From assembly GCA_002746645.1 (NCBI GenBank), contig PDPU01000027.1:1-64000 (forward strand): a stretch of DNA of 64,000 bases, in the 5' to 3' direction. The DNA is from Gammaproteobacteria bacterium (GTDB lineage Bacteria; Pseudomonadota; Gammaproteobacteria; Granulosicoccales; Granulosicoccaceae). Under the pieces are notes generated by a model. That model searched no databases. It saw only the letters and a program-made list of their open reading frames with translations, and was not told where the DNA came from. The position numbers were made by a program, and so were the translations under genes. Positions 47,517-55,012 of the stretch are shown here, in pieces (within the stretch, counting starts at the first letter, position 1; each line of letters starts with the position of its first letter).

Positions 47517-48044
47517 TCACCCCTGCCCGAGCGGCGTCAGTTGCTCGCGGTACAGGGCAATCCTGTCGATGTAGTTCTGCGCTGCCCGGTCAAGCTGCAT
47601 GGCCGTTTCGGGTGGCAGCGGCTTGACGGTCCTTGCCGGCGAACCGAGCACCATCGAGTTGTCGGGAATGATCATGCCTTCGGTGACGAGCGCATTGGCG
47701 CCGATCAGACAATGCTTCCCGATCACGGCATTGTTCAGTATCACGGCGTTGATGCCGATGAGGCTGCCGTCGCCGATGGTGCAGCCATGCACCATGGCCT
47801 GGTGGCCGATGGTGACCCGCCTGCCGATGGTGATCGGCACGCCGTCATCGACATGCAGCACCGCCCCGTCCTGGACGTTGCTGCCGTCGCCGATGGAAAT
47901 GCTGTCGTTGTCGCCACGAATCACTGCATTGAACCAGACGCTGGCCTCCTCGCCCAGACAGACCTGACCGATCACGGCAGCATTCGGTGCCACGTAACTG
48001 CTGGCCGCGACGAGCGGGCTGTGGTCGGCAAGGGAATAGAGCAT
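47517..48044 (-). CDS. Gamma-carbonic-anhydrase-like protein (left-handed beta helix)
   Basis: The 175-residue protein is a hexapeptide-repeat left-handed beta helix of the YrdA/CaiE/PaaY type. It starts with SYVAPNAAVIGQVCLGEEAS and shows zinc-ligand histidines in HVDDGVPITIGRRVTIGHQA and MVHGCTIGDGSLIGINAV, spaced as in gamma carbonic anhydrases. Many such proteins show no or weak CO2 hydration, or act as thioesterases, so activity is unproven. Five 8-bp repeats (48077-48116) lie 33 bases before the start codon, inside the likely leader. Confidence 0.92.
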   Translation of the reverse strand: MLYSLADHSPLVAASSYVAPNAAVIGQVCLGEEASVWFNAVIRGDNDSISIGDGSNVQDGAVLHVDDGVPITIGRRVTIGHQAMVHGCTIGDGSLIGINAVILNNAVIGKHCLIGANALVTEGMIIPDNSMVLGSPARTVKPLPPETAMQLDRAAQNYIDRIALYREQLTPLGQG

Positions 48045-48076
48045 TACCGGGAATCTCCGAGGTACACCGTGGCATC

Positions 48077-48116
48077 TTGCGCGGTTGCGCGGTTGCGCGG
48101 TTGCGGGTTTGCGGGT
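48077..48116. repeat. 8-bp tandem repeat in leader of gamma-CA-like gene
   Basis: Five 8-base units: TTGCGCGG three times, then TTGCGGGT twice. The unit is not a multiple of three, so this is not coding. Copy-number change could shift leader or promoter spacing. Confidence 0.9.
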
Positions 48117-48296
48117 TTGAAGGTATTCAGTGCCTGCGATGATACCGCGCTGCGCCGATGCCACCAAAACCAAACGCAGTCTGCACAACTGCAGCACCCC
48201 CCGGGCAGCTTTTCCGCATACTGCCCGCAGCGGCCTCAAGACTCGTTGATCGCGTCCGATAACGGCGATAGATCAACCAGACCCGCAACGTCCACC

Positions 48297-48827
48297 ATGA
48301 GCCAAACCGAAGCCCTGACGAATCCTGCCGCAGGCGCAGCCGAAAAGCCGCATGATCAACGTCGCCTGGCCAACGCCGTATGGGAACCCTTCCTGCAGTT
48401 CAAGCTGCTGATGTACATGCTCGGCTCGACCGCGCTCGTGGCCGTTCTCCTCGGCACCTTCCTCTACTTCGCCTTCAGTGATCTCATCACCGTGTTCACG
48501 GGCAAGGCCGAAGCGAGCGGCTACTACGGCGAGATGATCGAGATCCAGCTCGTGCACCTCTTCCGCTACTGCGGCGCCCTGTTCGTGCTCTACATCCTGC
48601 TGCTGGCCGCCGTCTGCATCGCCTATACGCACAAGCTCATGGGACCATTGCGCCCCTTCTCGCGACACGTCGATGAACTGACCAGGGGCAACTACGATCA
48701 CCGCGTGGTGCTCAGAAAGGGCGATCTCGACCTCTACCGCGACTACGCCGAACGCCTCAACGCTCTCGCCGTGACTCTGGAGATGCGGGAAAACGAAGCC
48801 AGGAAACAGGTCGAACAGAACGGATAA
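48297..48827 (+). CDS. Two-TM membrane protein with HAMP-like region
   Basis: The 176-residue protein has two hydrophobic helices (LMYMLGSTALVAVLLGTFLY and GALFVLYILLLAAVCIAYT) separated by a short periplasmic loop, then a HAMP-like segment (KLMGPLRPFSRHVDELTRGN and a second helix DLYRDYAERLNALAVTLEMR). It stops there, without a methyl-accepting, kinase or cyclase domain, and without a conserved effector. It could be a stand-alone signal transducer or partner to a cytosolic protein. No family name is given with confidence. Confidence 0.75.
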   Translation: MSQTEALTNPAAGAAEKPHDQRRLANAVWEPFLQFKLLMYMLGSTALVAVLLGTFLYFAFSDLITVFTGKAEASGYYGEMIEIQLVHLFRYCGALFVLYILLLAAVCIAYTHKLMGPLRPFSRHVDELTRGNYDHRVVLRKGDLDLYRDYAERLNALAVTLEMRENEARKQVEQNG

Positions 48828-48894
48828 CGCTGCCGCCCCGGCCATCTGCCGAACATCGACAGGCGCTTCGGCGCTGCGACGTTACGCGCGGCAG

Positions 48895-50085
48895 TCAGCT
48901 CTCGTTACCTCTGACGGGCGATATCACCTCCCACTCTGCGTCGGTTTCGGCATCACCGGCCCGGTCGAGAGTGGCCTCGGGCAACGCTTCGGAGACGCCC
49001 GTCGGCTCAGCCATCGAAGCTGGAATTTCCAGCTTCTGGTTGGGATCGCCGACGATGACGCGCACGATCTGCTCGGTCTGCAGGTCCGGATAGGCAGAGT
49101 GGATCGCGGTAAGCAGAAACCGGAATTCGCCCTGATCATTCTCGCTGGTCTGCCAGTGAAATTCACGCCCACCGAGACGATGCTTGTCGAAGCTGGCCTG
49201 CTCGGGCAGGCGATCGATGCGCAGCGTCACTGGCGTACCGTCGGCAGCCGACGCGGATACACGAAAATTCACGACGTGACCGGTACTGACGATCTGGGTG
49301 GAGACCTTCGTCATCTCGGGTACGAGATCGGCTTTCTCGACAGACGTCAAGTCCGCTACCGAATCGTCTGCCGCCTCCATGGCACTCTCGCCGATGGCCT
49401 GGGATTCATCACCCTGCCATTCCTCCGCGCTGCCACCGACGTTCATCGGCATCGGCTGCGATGCCACCTCGAATCCACCCATGCCGGGAGTCATCGCCGG
49501 CGTCGATCGCCATGGCATGCCCCGGCTCATTCCCTCCCCGTCAAGCAATGAGCCGCGCCAGGCAGAAGCATCGAAACCCGGAGCGTGGTGCGGTGTTGCG
49601 GGTGCCTCTACCTCGAATTCGATCCAGCGATGCGACTCCAGCCAGGAGTCGCGCGCATCGGTGACCACCACGAGAACGCGATGATACCCTGTCTGGTCGG
49701 CCTCCGGTCGCCAGGCGAGTTCGTACCAGCCATCGGTGATCGGCGCCAGATGCATGCCTCTGGCGTAGTGGCGCAGCAACAGATCGGGAGGCGGGTGATC
49801 CTCCGGCAGCCCTTCGGGCAGGTGCCCCCGCAACGTGAGTACATAGTCTTCACCGACACGAACGTGCTGCATGCCGATCGGGGCGAGCCCCGGCAGTACG
49901 CTCGAGTCAGCATCGGGTGAGAGAGCGCCATCGACGGATGCAACACCCGGCGTGTCGCGGGCGACCCCGGTCTTGCCACCCGAGTCATCCCGGGCCGGCG
50001 CCGGTGCCGACAGCGCCGCTTCCGACAGGATCAATCCCGTCAGCACCACCGATCGCGCGAGTCTCGTCAGCACCACCGACCGCAC
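48895..50085 (-). CDS. Secreted protein of unknown function with Ig-like regions
   Basis: From GTG at 50085 the protein has 396 residues with a signal-like start (RSVVLTRLARSVVLTGLILS, cleavage near APA). The mature part has two beta-rich sections: HVRVGEDYVLTLRGHLPEGL to WIEFEVEAP, and VVNFRVSASAADGTPVTLRI to FRFLLTAIHSAYPDLQTEQ; the second resembles a putative-Ig (He_PIG-like) fold. An acidic, Met/Glu-rich linker lies between. The open frame extends to 50292, overlapping alkB, but the signal argues for the later start. A 27-bp duplication lies in the signal-peptide code. Function unknown. Confidence 0.6.
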   Translation of the reverse strand: MRSVVLTRLARSVVLTGLILSEAALSAPAPARDDSGGKTGVARDTPGVASVDGALSPDADSSVLPGLAPIGMQHVRVGEDYVLTLRGHLPEGLPEDHPPPDLLLRHYARGMHLAPITDGWYELAWRPEADQTGYHRVLVVVTDARDSWLESHRWIEFEVEAPATPHHAPGFDASAWRGSLLDGEGMSRGMPWRSTPAMTPGMGGFEVASQPMPMNVGGSAEEWQGDESQAIGESAMEAADDSVADLTSVEKADLVPEMTKVSTQIVSTGHVVNFRVSASAADGTPVTLRIDRLPEQASFDKHRLGGREFHWQTSENDQGEFRFLLTAIHSAYPDLQTEQIVRVIVGDPNQKLEIPASMAEPTGVSEALPEATLDRAGDAETDAEWEVISPVRGNES

Positions 50086-50092
50086 GAGTGCC
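50039..50092. repeat. 27-bp direct duplication in signal-peptide code
   Basis: Two near-identical 27-base copies (50039-50065 and 50066-50092; both begin GTCAGCACCACCGA) encode the repeated RSVVLT residues of the secreted protein on the minus strand. Confidence 0.85.
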
Positions 50093-50252
50093 GTCAACGC
50101 CGGCGGCAGCCGTGGGCAACGAATTCGCAACGACCTTGGGCCGACGGCACCCGCGGACCTTCCGCGACGTTGCGTCAATTGCCCAGGAGAGTCTGTCCAT
50201 GAATGATCTGTTCCGGAATGAAAGGGATATGGCATCGAATACGGCATGTTCG

Positions 50253-50981
50253 TCAGCGGGCACGTCGAAAGGTGAGATTCCAGCGACAGCACCCGAAGCG
50301 CGGGTGTTGCCCCGGCTTCACCGGCCGCACACCATGATAGTAACGCCGGGCAGTTCCACCGAACACCAGAACGTCGCCGGATTTGAGGTCGATCGGCGTT
50401 GACCGGCCTTTTCGCTCCGCACCGACAACGAAGAAACGCGCCGGCAGGCCGAGCGAAACCGATACGATCGGTTGGCTGAAATCGCGCTCGTCCCGATCCT
50501 GATGGGCGCCCATGCCGACACCCGGTGCATAGCGGTTGACCAGGCAGGTGTCAGCTTCGAACGCCTGAAAACCGGCAAATTCCGCCGCCTTTCGTGACAG
50601 TTCGGAGAAGCAGGCAGGCATCGGAGGCCAGGGATCGCCACTCAGCGGATCGACATCGCTGTAGCGATACCCGCGGGTATCGGCCACCCAGCCCGTATCT
50701 CCGCAGCTCGTCGTGGCGACCGCCATGCGCCGCCCTCGTGGCAATGCCATGTGCCGCGGCGGCGCGGCAATGACAACACTTTCGAGTGCGTCACCGAGCA
50801 ACGTTTCGTCAGCGAACTCCCGCAACACCACGACACCCGCGAGTGGGTGTTCGACGCAATGCGGCAGGTCTTCGTCGGTGGTCGCGGTGTCACCGATCTC
50901 GGTGCATTGTGCTGTGTTCCTGACGAAAGCTGCGTTATTGCGTACCTTGTCACGTGCGTTTTTGACCTTTGAACGATCCAT
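50253..50981 (-). CDS. alkB: Alpha-ketoglutarate-dependent DNA repair dioxygenase AlkB
   Basis: The 242-residue enzyme oxidatively removes methyl groups from 1-methyladenine and 3-methylcytosine. The Fe(II) ligands H-x-D are in GMGAHQDRDERDFSQPIVSV, the distal histidine in ARRYYHGVRPVKPG, and 2-oxoglutarate arginine in RWNLTFR. PARFFVVGAERKG and FGGTAR complete the jelly roll. The N-terminus is about 25 residues longer than E. coli AlkB; a downstream start is possible. It starts just 20 bases from the divergent gene at 51002, leaving almost no room for a promoter between the two. Confidence 0.93.
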   Translation of the reverse strand: MDRSKVKNARDKVRNNAAFVRNTAQCTEIGDTATTDEDLPHCVEHPLAGVVVLREFADETLLGDALESVVIAAPPRHMALPRGRRMAVATTSCGDTGWVADTRGYRYSDVDPLSGDPWPPMPACFSELSRKAAEFAGFQAFEADTCLVNRYAPGVGMGAHQDRDERDFSQPIVSVSLGLPARFFVVGAERKGRSTPIDLKSGDVLVFGGTARRYYHGVRPVKPGQHPRFGCCRWNLTFRRAR

Positions 50982-51001
50982 AACTTCGTATACTCGGCCG
51001 C

Positions 51002-51670
51002 ATGAACAGCATGACATCGCCTTCCCGATGCGCCAGAGCCTGGCGCTCACTCGCCGTTTCACTGGTACTGACGCTTCTGCTGCACCCGGTCATGGACGCG
51101 AATGCGCAGGTTGCAGACGCCAAACCACCCGCCATCGTCATCGAAGCGGTCAAGGAAGCCCCAGCGGCGCGCTCGCAGGTCTTCACGGCGACCATCACCG
51201 AAGAGGGCGAACTGGAGGATGTCACCCTCTACTACCGGCGCAAGGGGCAGGTTCCCTATACTGCCATACCCATGCAGCCCATCGCGGGCAGCAATTACTT
51301 CTCGGCCAAGGTGGATACCGACATCGATGATCTGCGCGCCTTCGAATACTACATCCAGGCGCGCGACGCCAAAGGGAATCGCAGTGTCAGTGGCTACGCC
51401 TTCGAACCCATCATCCGCGAACTCCTGCCGGCATCAGATTCCACGGCCGGTGAAGACAAGCGCACGGCCATTTCGCGCACACCGAACGATTCGCAAGCCG
51501 CGCCGGATCCTCTCGTGAAACCCGAATCGAAATCCGGCAGTGGCATCAAGACCTGGCACATCGTGCTCGGTGTGCTGGCAACAGGCGCCGTCATTGCCGC
51601 CACCAGTGACAGCGACTCGTCCAGCTCGGAAAACACCGTCCCGCTGACAATCAACGTAGGGGAGTTCTGA
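51002..51670 (+). CDS. Membrane-anchored beta-domain protein of unknown function
   Basis: The 222-residue protein has a signal peptide (SLAVSLVLTLLLHPVMDANA), a beta-sandwich-like domain of about 85 residues (VTLYYRRKGQVPYTAIPM, DLRAFEYYIQARDAKGNRSV) that resembles Ig-like folds used in surface proteins, a Ser/Pro/Lys linker, then a C-terminal TM (TWHIVLGVLATGAVIAATS) followed by a Ser/Asp-rich segment. It ends two bases before the CBM9-like lipoprotein gene, so they are an operon and probably a pair. No known family is recognised. Confidence 0.75.
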   Translation: MNSMTSPSRCARAWRSLAVSLVLTLLLHPVMDANAQVADAKPPAIVIEAVKEAPAARSQVFTATITEEGELEDVTLYYRRKGQVPYTAIPMQPIAGSNYFSAKVDTDIDDLRAFEYYIQARDAKGNRSVSGYAFEPIIRELLPASDSTAGEDKRTAISRTPNDSQAAPDPLVKPESKSGSGIKTWHIVLGVLATGAVIAATSDSDSSSSENTVPLTINVGEF

Positions 51671-51672
51671 AC

Positions 51673-53085
51673 ATGGCAAGGAACACGTCGTCAGGCGTAT
51701 CGTGGCACGGTGACAAACGCGGCAACATCGCGCGCAGTCTCGCGATTCTCGGCGCTGTTTTCATTTCCAGCTGCTCGTCCGATTCCGATGACCTGATGAC
51801 GGTCGGGCAAGATGGGAATCTTTCGATGAATACTCCGAGGTTCCTGCTCGAGAGCCGCAGAATCGACCGCACGGCAATACGACCCGAAGTCACCATCAAC
51901 GGCAATCAGACCGTGACGATGCAGCGTTCAGCCGACGGAAACGGCTGGAGCGGCACCATCCAGGTCCTTCCCGATCAGAGTTACACCATCCGCATCGTCT
52001 GGATCGAGCGCCTCGACGCCGGCGAGGCCGGTAACAACCCGGAAGCTCGCGACCTTGCGCTGGCGGTACGCGAACAGGTCGTACAGGTCGGCTCCGACGG
52101 AGCGTCCCAGACCTTCGGCGGCCTTGCCGAAGGCAACTACGACACCAACATACTGGACGAAGACCAGGACGGCATCAGCAACCTGAACGAACGTGAACAG
52201 GGTACCGACCCCTTTACGCCGATTCCCCCGGGCCCGGGCGACAACCCCGGTGATTCGGAAACACCCGGCGAGACTCCCGATCCGAATGAACCCACCGACC
52301 CGAGCGCCCCACCCGGTTCGGACAAACCGGACACGGAAGATCCCGCCATGTCGGACTCGATTGACGTGGCGATACCACGCATTGCGGCCGCCGATGCACC
52401 GCTCATCGATGGCCTGAACGTCATGGTCGATACCCAGGGACAGTTTGCGGGCGAATGGGCATCGGCCGTTCAGGTCGATCACGGAGGCAGTCTGCTCGGT
52501 ATCAACAACCTCATGATCGACGTGAACGCCGACGCCGAGGATGGTACCGTCGGTCGCCGCTGGGCTGCGGTACATGATGGTGAATACCTCTACATCATGG
52601 TGACCGTCGACGACAACGGCATTCGTTACCGTGATTCAAACGGCAGTATCTGGGAGGATGACGCCCTCGAACTCTTCATCGACGTCGACAACAGCAAATC
52701 GGAAAGCTACGACGACAACGACTACCAGGTGCTGTTTCCACTGGCAACGTCAGAGGACCCTGAGGTGGGGGTCACCTCGGGTGAGATCATCGGCATGAAT
52801 TCCGCCTGGGGCCTCGAACTCGATTTCGCCACCGGGCCCGGGCAGGGGCCTGCCAGCGGCAGCAGTGCGAGCCCGCAGCAGGATGTCTACGAACTGCGCA
52901 TCAGACTCGGTTCGATCGGACTCGAAACCGGCAAGCCCTTCGGACTCGAACTCCAGATCGACGACGACGACGACGGCGGCGGACGTGACGCCAAATGGGG
53001 CTGGGCACACCCGAGCCGTGGCGATGTCGACGTCGACAACACCTACTTGAACCCAAGCTACATGGGCACGGCAATGCTGGAATAG
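51673..53085 (+). CDS. Lipoprotein with calcium-type repeat and CBM9-like domain
   Basis: A 470-residue protein with a probable lipoprotein signal (LAILGAVFISSCSSDSDD; C at about residue 34). A beta-domain follows (TVTMQRSADGNGWSGTIQVL), then a thrombospondin-3-like calcium loop DEDQDGISNLNEREQGTDPF, a proline-rich linker (PPGPGDNPGDSETPGETPD), and a C-terminal CBM9/DOMON-like sugar-binding domain: VGRRWAAVHDGEYLYIMVTV, WEDDALELFIDVDN, YELRIRLGSIGLE. It is probably displayed on the outer membrane and binds a glycan or haem-like ligand. Operon partner of the gene at 51002. Confidence 0.85.
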   Translation: MARNTSSGVSWHGDKRGNIARSLAILGAVFISSCSSDSDDLMTVGQDGNLSMNTPRFLLESRRIDRTAIRPEVTINGNQTVTMQRSADGNGWSGTIQVLPDQSYTIRIVWIERLDAGEAGNNPEARDLALAVREQVVQVGSDGASQTFGGLAEGNYDTNILDEDQDGISNLNEREQGTDPFTPIPPGPGDNPGDSETPGETPDPNEPTDPSAPPGSDKPDTEDPAMSDSIDVAIPRIAAADAPLIDGLNVMVDTQGQFAGEWASAVQVDHGGSLLGINNLMIDVNADAEDGTVGRRWAAVHDGEYLYIMVTVDDNGIRYRDSNGSIWEDDALELFIDVDNSKSESYDDNDYQVLFPLATSEDPEVGVTSGEIIGMNSAWGLELDFATGPGQGPASGSSASPQQDVYELRIRLGSIGLETGKPFGLELQIDDDDDGGGRDAKWGWAHPSRGDVDVDNTYLNPSYMGTAMLE

Positions 53086-53106
53086 GCGGCAGGACTGCGC
53101 CGTCTT

Positions 53107-54870
53107 CTAGCCGTCGATGGCACTCATGAGAATGTTGCGGATACCACGCGAATTGCGCGTTTCCGCCAGCATCAGCGCGTTGATGCCATTGTGATCGGCA
53201 ATGCGGGTGTCGGCTCCGGCACGCACGAGTTCATCGACAATGCGATCGCGGTTGCTTGCCACGGCGGCCAGCAGTGCCGTGCGGCCAAGTGAATCACGCA
53301 CATCGAGGTTTGCCTGGTTGGCCACGAGTTGCACCACGATGTGGTGGTAGCCCTTCTTGGTTGCCTCGATCAGCGGGTAGCTGTCGTTGTGCGTTCTCGC
53401 ATTGACGTTGGCACCGGCGTCCAGAAGGTACTTCGCCACCACGGGTTGTTCCATGGCAATGGCCACCCCGAGCGGTGTGCGTCCGTCACTGTCCTTGCCG
53501 TCGACGTTGGCACCGGCGGCAATGAGGTTGCCGACGAGTGTCACGAGGTTATCCTGAGGGGCGTCCTTGATGGCCATGACCAGCACGTCATCGGCAAGAT
53601 GACTGGCGAGCGACTTCTCCCGTACCAGCAGCCGCACCACGCCAGCGCAGCCCTTCACGACTGCACGATCGAAATGCGCAAGGCCACGGTATTCACGCTC
53701 GACATCAAGCCATGGATTGTCACGCAACAGTGTGTCCACCTGCTTGACGTTGCAGTTGTTGACGGCGTCGGAAAAACGGGCGTGCAGAGCTTCACGATAG
53801 CTGTCCTTGTCACTGACGTGCGCTGTCAGCGCGCTCACGCACTCGGGTTTGCGGATGTGCCTCGCGAGCGGCTGACCGGCCACGATCTCCGGCGATTCGA
53901 GATCGCTCTCCGAACGAAACAGCGAGGCAAGCCGCTGGACATGACAGTCGCGTGCCGCCTGACGGTATTCGTCGTAGAGCGTGCGAAGCTGACGATCCCG
54001 TCGTTCGGGATCCGCCACGGCGGGTGTTCGCCGGCTGTCGTTTCGACCACCGAAGCGGGGGTTGAAACGCGCCGACACCATCAAAGTGTAACGCTGGCCG
54101 CCCAGGCGACGATCGGTGATCTCGGCGTGATCGAGTGCAGTCAGTCCACGGTAGTCCTTGCGCGTCACGGAAGCCCCACGGCTGAGCAGCAGCCTCACCA
54201 CTTCCGGCTGGTTGCTCGTGATCGCCACCATCAGGGGCGTGCGGCGCTCGGTACCGAGCGCGGCATTGTCCACATGCGCACCGGCCTCGAGCAGACGCTC
54301 GACGATCTCGAGGTAGCCGTTCTTCGCTGCCAGCATGAGGGGCGTGTTGCCATAGACCACGGCCTCGGCTTGCGCGCCTTCACCGAGAAGTGCATCCACC
54401 CGTGCGAGGTTGCGGTTGGCGATCGCGTTCATGAGCTGGCTTTCCAGTGTCGCCGGCAGATAGTCGCAATCGGGCTTGAGCTTCTTCAGAACGGCCTCGT
54501 CGATCGAATCACTCGTGCAGCGCCAGCTCAGGAGGCCACTGACGGTGCTGATGGTGGGCGTGAAGGCCATCGCCTGGGCACCGATCTCCTCGTCGAAATC
54601 CACCATGATGACACCGCCACGGTTGATTGCCACGCGCTTGACACTGGTGCCGAATATGCTGTCGGGGCGTGGCAGGTCGGCATCGGCATTGTCATGCGGC
54701 ATCACACCTTGCGTCACGTAGTGATCGGCCACGCGCAGCTTGACAGGTGAGGTAATATTGAACGCCTCGGACAGCAGCGCCGCCTGTACGTACAGATTGC
54801 GGCTGTGCCAGCTGTGCAGGGCGCCGGCCCCGGCAAGGATCATGGCCAGCAATATGATGATCAGTTTCAC
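53107..54870 (-). CDS. Pilin-like domain fused to ankyrin repeats
   Basis: The 587-residue protein begins with a TM/signal helix (MKLIIILLAMILAGAGALHS) and then a 110-residue segment resembling the globular part of type IV pilins: SEAFNITSPVKLRVADHYVT, QGVMPHDNADADL, VKRVAINRGGVIMVDFDEE, and a closing disulfide pair in LLSWRCTSDS and KLKPDCDYLP. Ankyrin repeats come next (GNTPLMLAAKNGYLEIVERL, RRTPLMVAITSNQPEVVRLL), an unassigned helical region with several cysteines, and a second ankyrin set (GRTPLGVAIAMEQPVVAKYL, GRTALLAAVASNRDRIVDEL). It has no GFTLIEL-type prepilin leader. It probably acts in the periplasm. Confidence 0.82.
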   Translation of the reverse strand: MKLIIILLAMILAGAGALHSWHSRNLYVQAALLSEAFNITSPVKLRVADHYVTQGVMPHDNADADLPRPDSIFGTSVKRVAINRGGVIMVDFDEEIGAQAMAFTPTISTVSGLLSWRCTSDSIDEAVLKKLKPDCDYLPATLESQLMNAIANRNLARVDALLGEGAQAEAVVYGNTPLMLAAKNGYLEIVERLLEAGAHVDNAALGTERRTPLMVAITSNQPEVVRLLLSRGASVTRKDYRGLTALDHAEITDRRLGGQRYTLMVSARFNPRFGGRNDSRRTPAVADPERRDRQLRTLYDEYRQAARDCHVQRLASLFRSESDLESPEIVAGQPLARHIRKPECVSALTAHVSDKDSYREALHARFSDAVNNCNVKQVDTLLRDNPWLDVEREYRGLAHFDRAVVKGCAGVVRLLVREKSLASHLADDVLVMAIKDAPQDNLVTLVGNLIAAGANVDGKDSDGRTPLGVAIAMEQPVVAKYLLDAGANVNARTHNDSYPLIEATKKGYHHIVVQLVANQANLDVRDSLGRTALLAAVASNRDRIVDELVRAGADTRIADHNGINALMLAETRNSRGIRNILMSAIDG

Positions 54871-55012
54871 GGTCTGCGTGTCTGTCTGGTCGCCTGTCGA
54901 AGGAACCCCGGAGCGCGGATTCGGTCTGTGTATCGCCAGTTAGCGGCTTTCGGAAACAACTCTTGACCGAACTCATCCCAAAACCCGGAACAGGGGAAAA
55001 CCCACAGCACCG

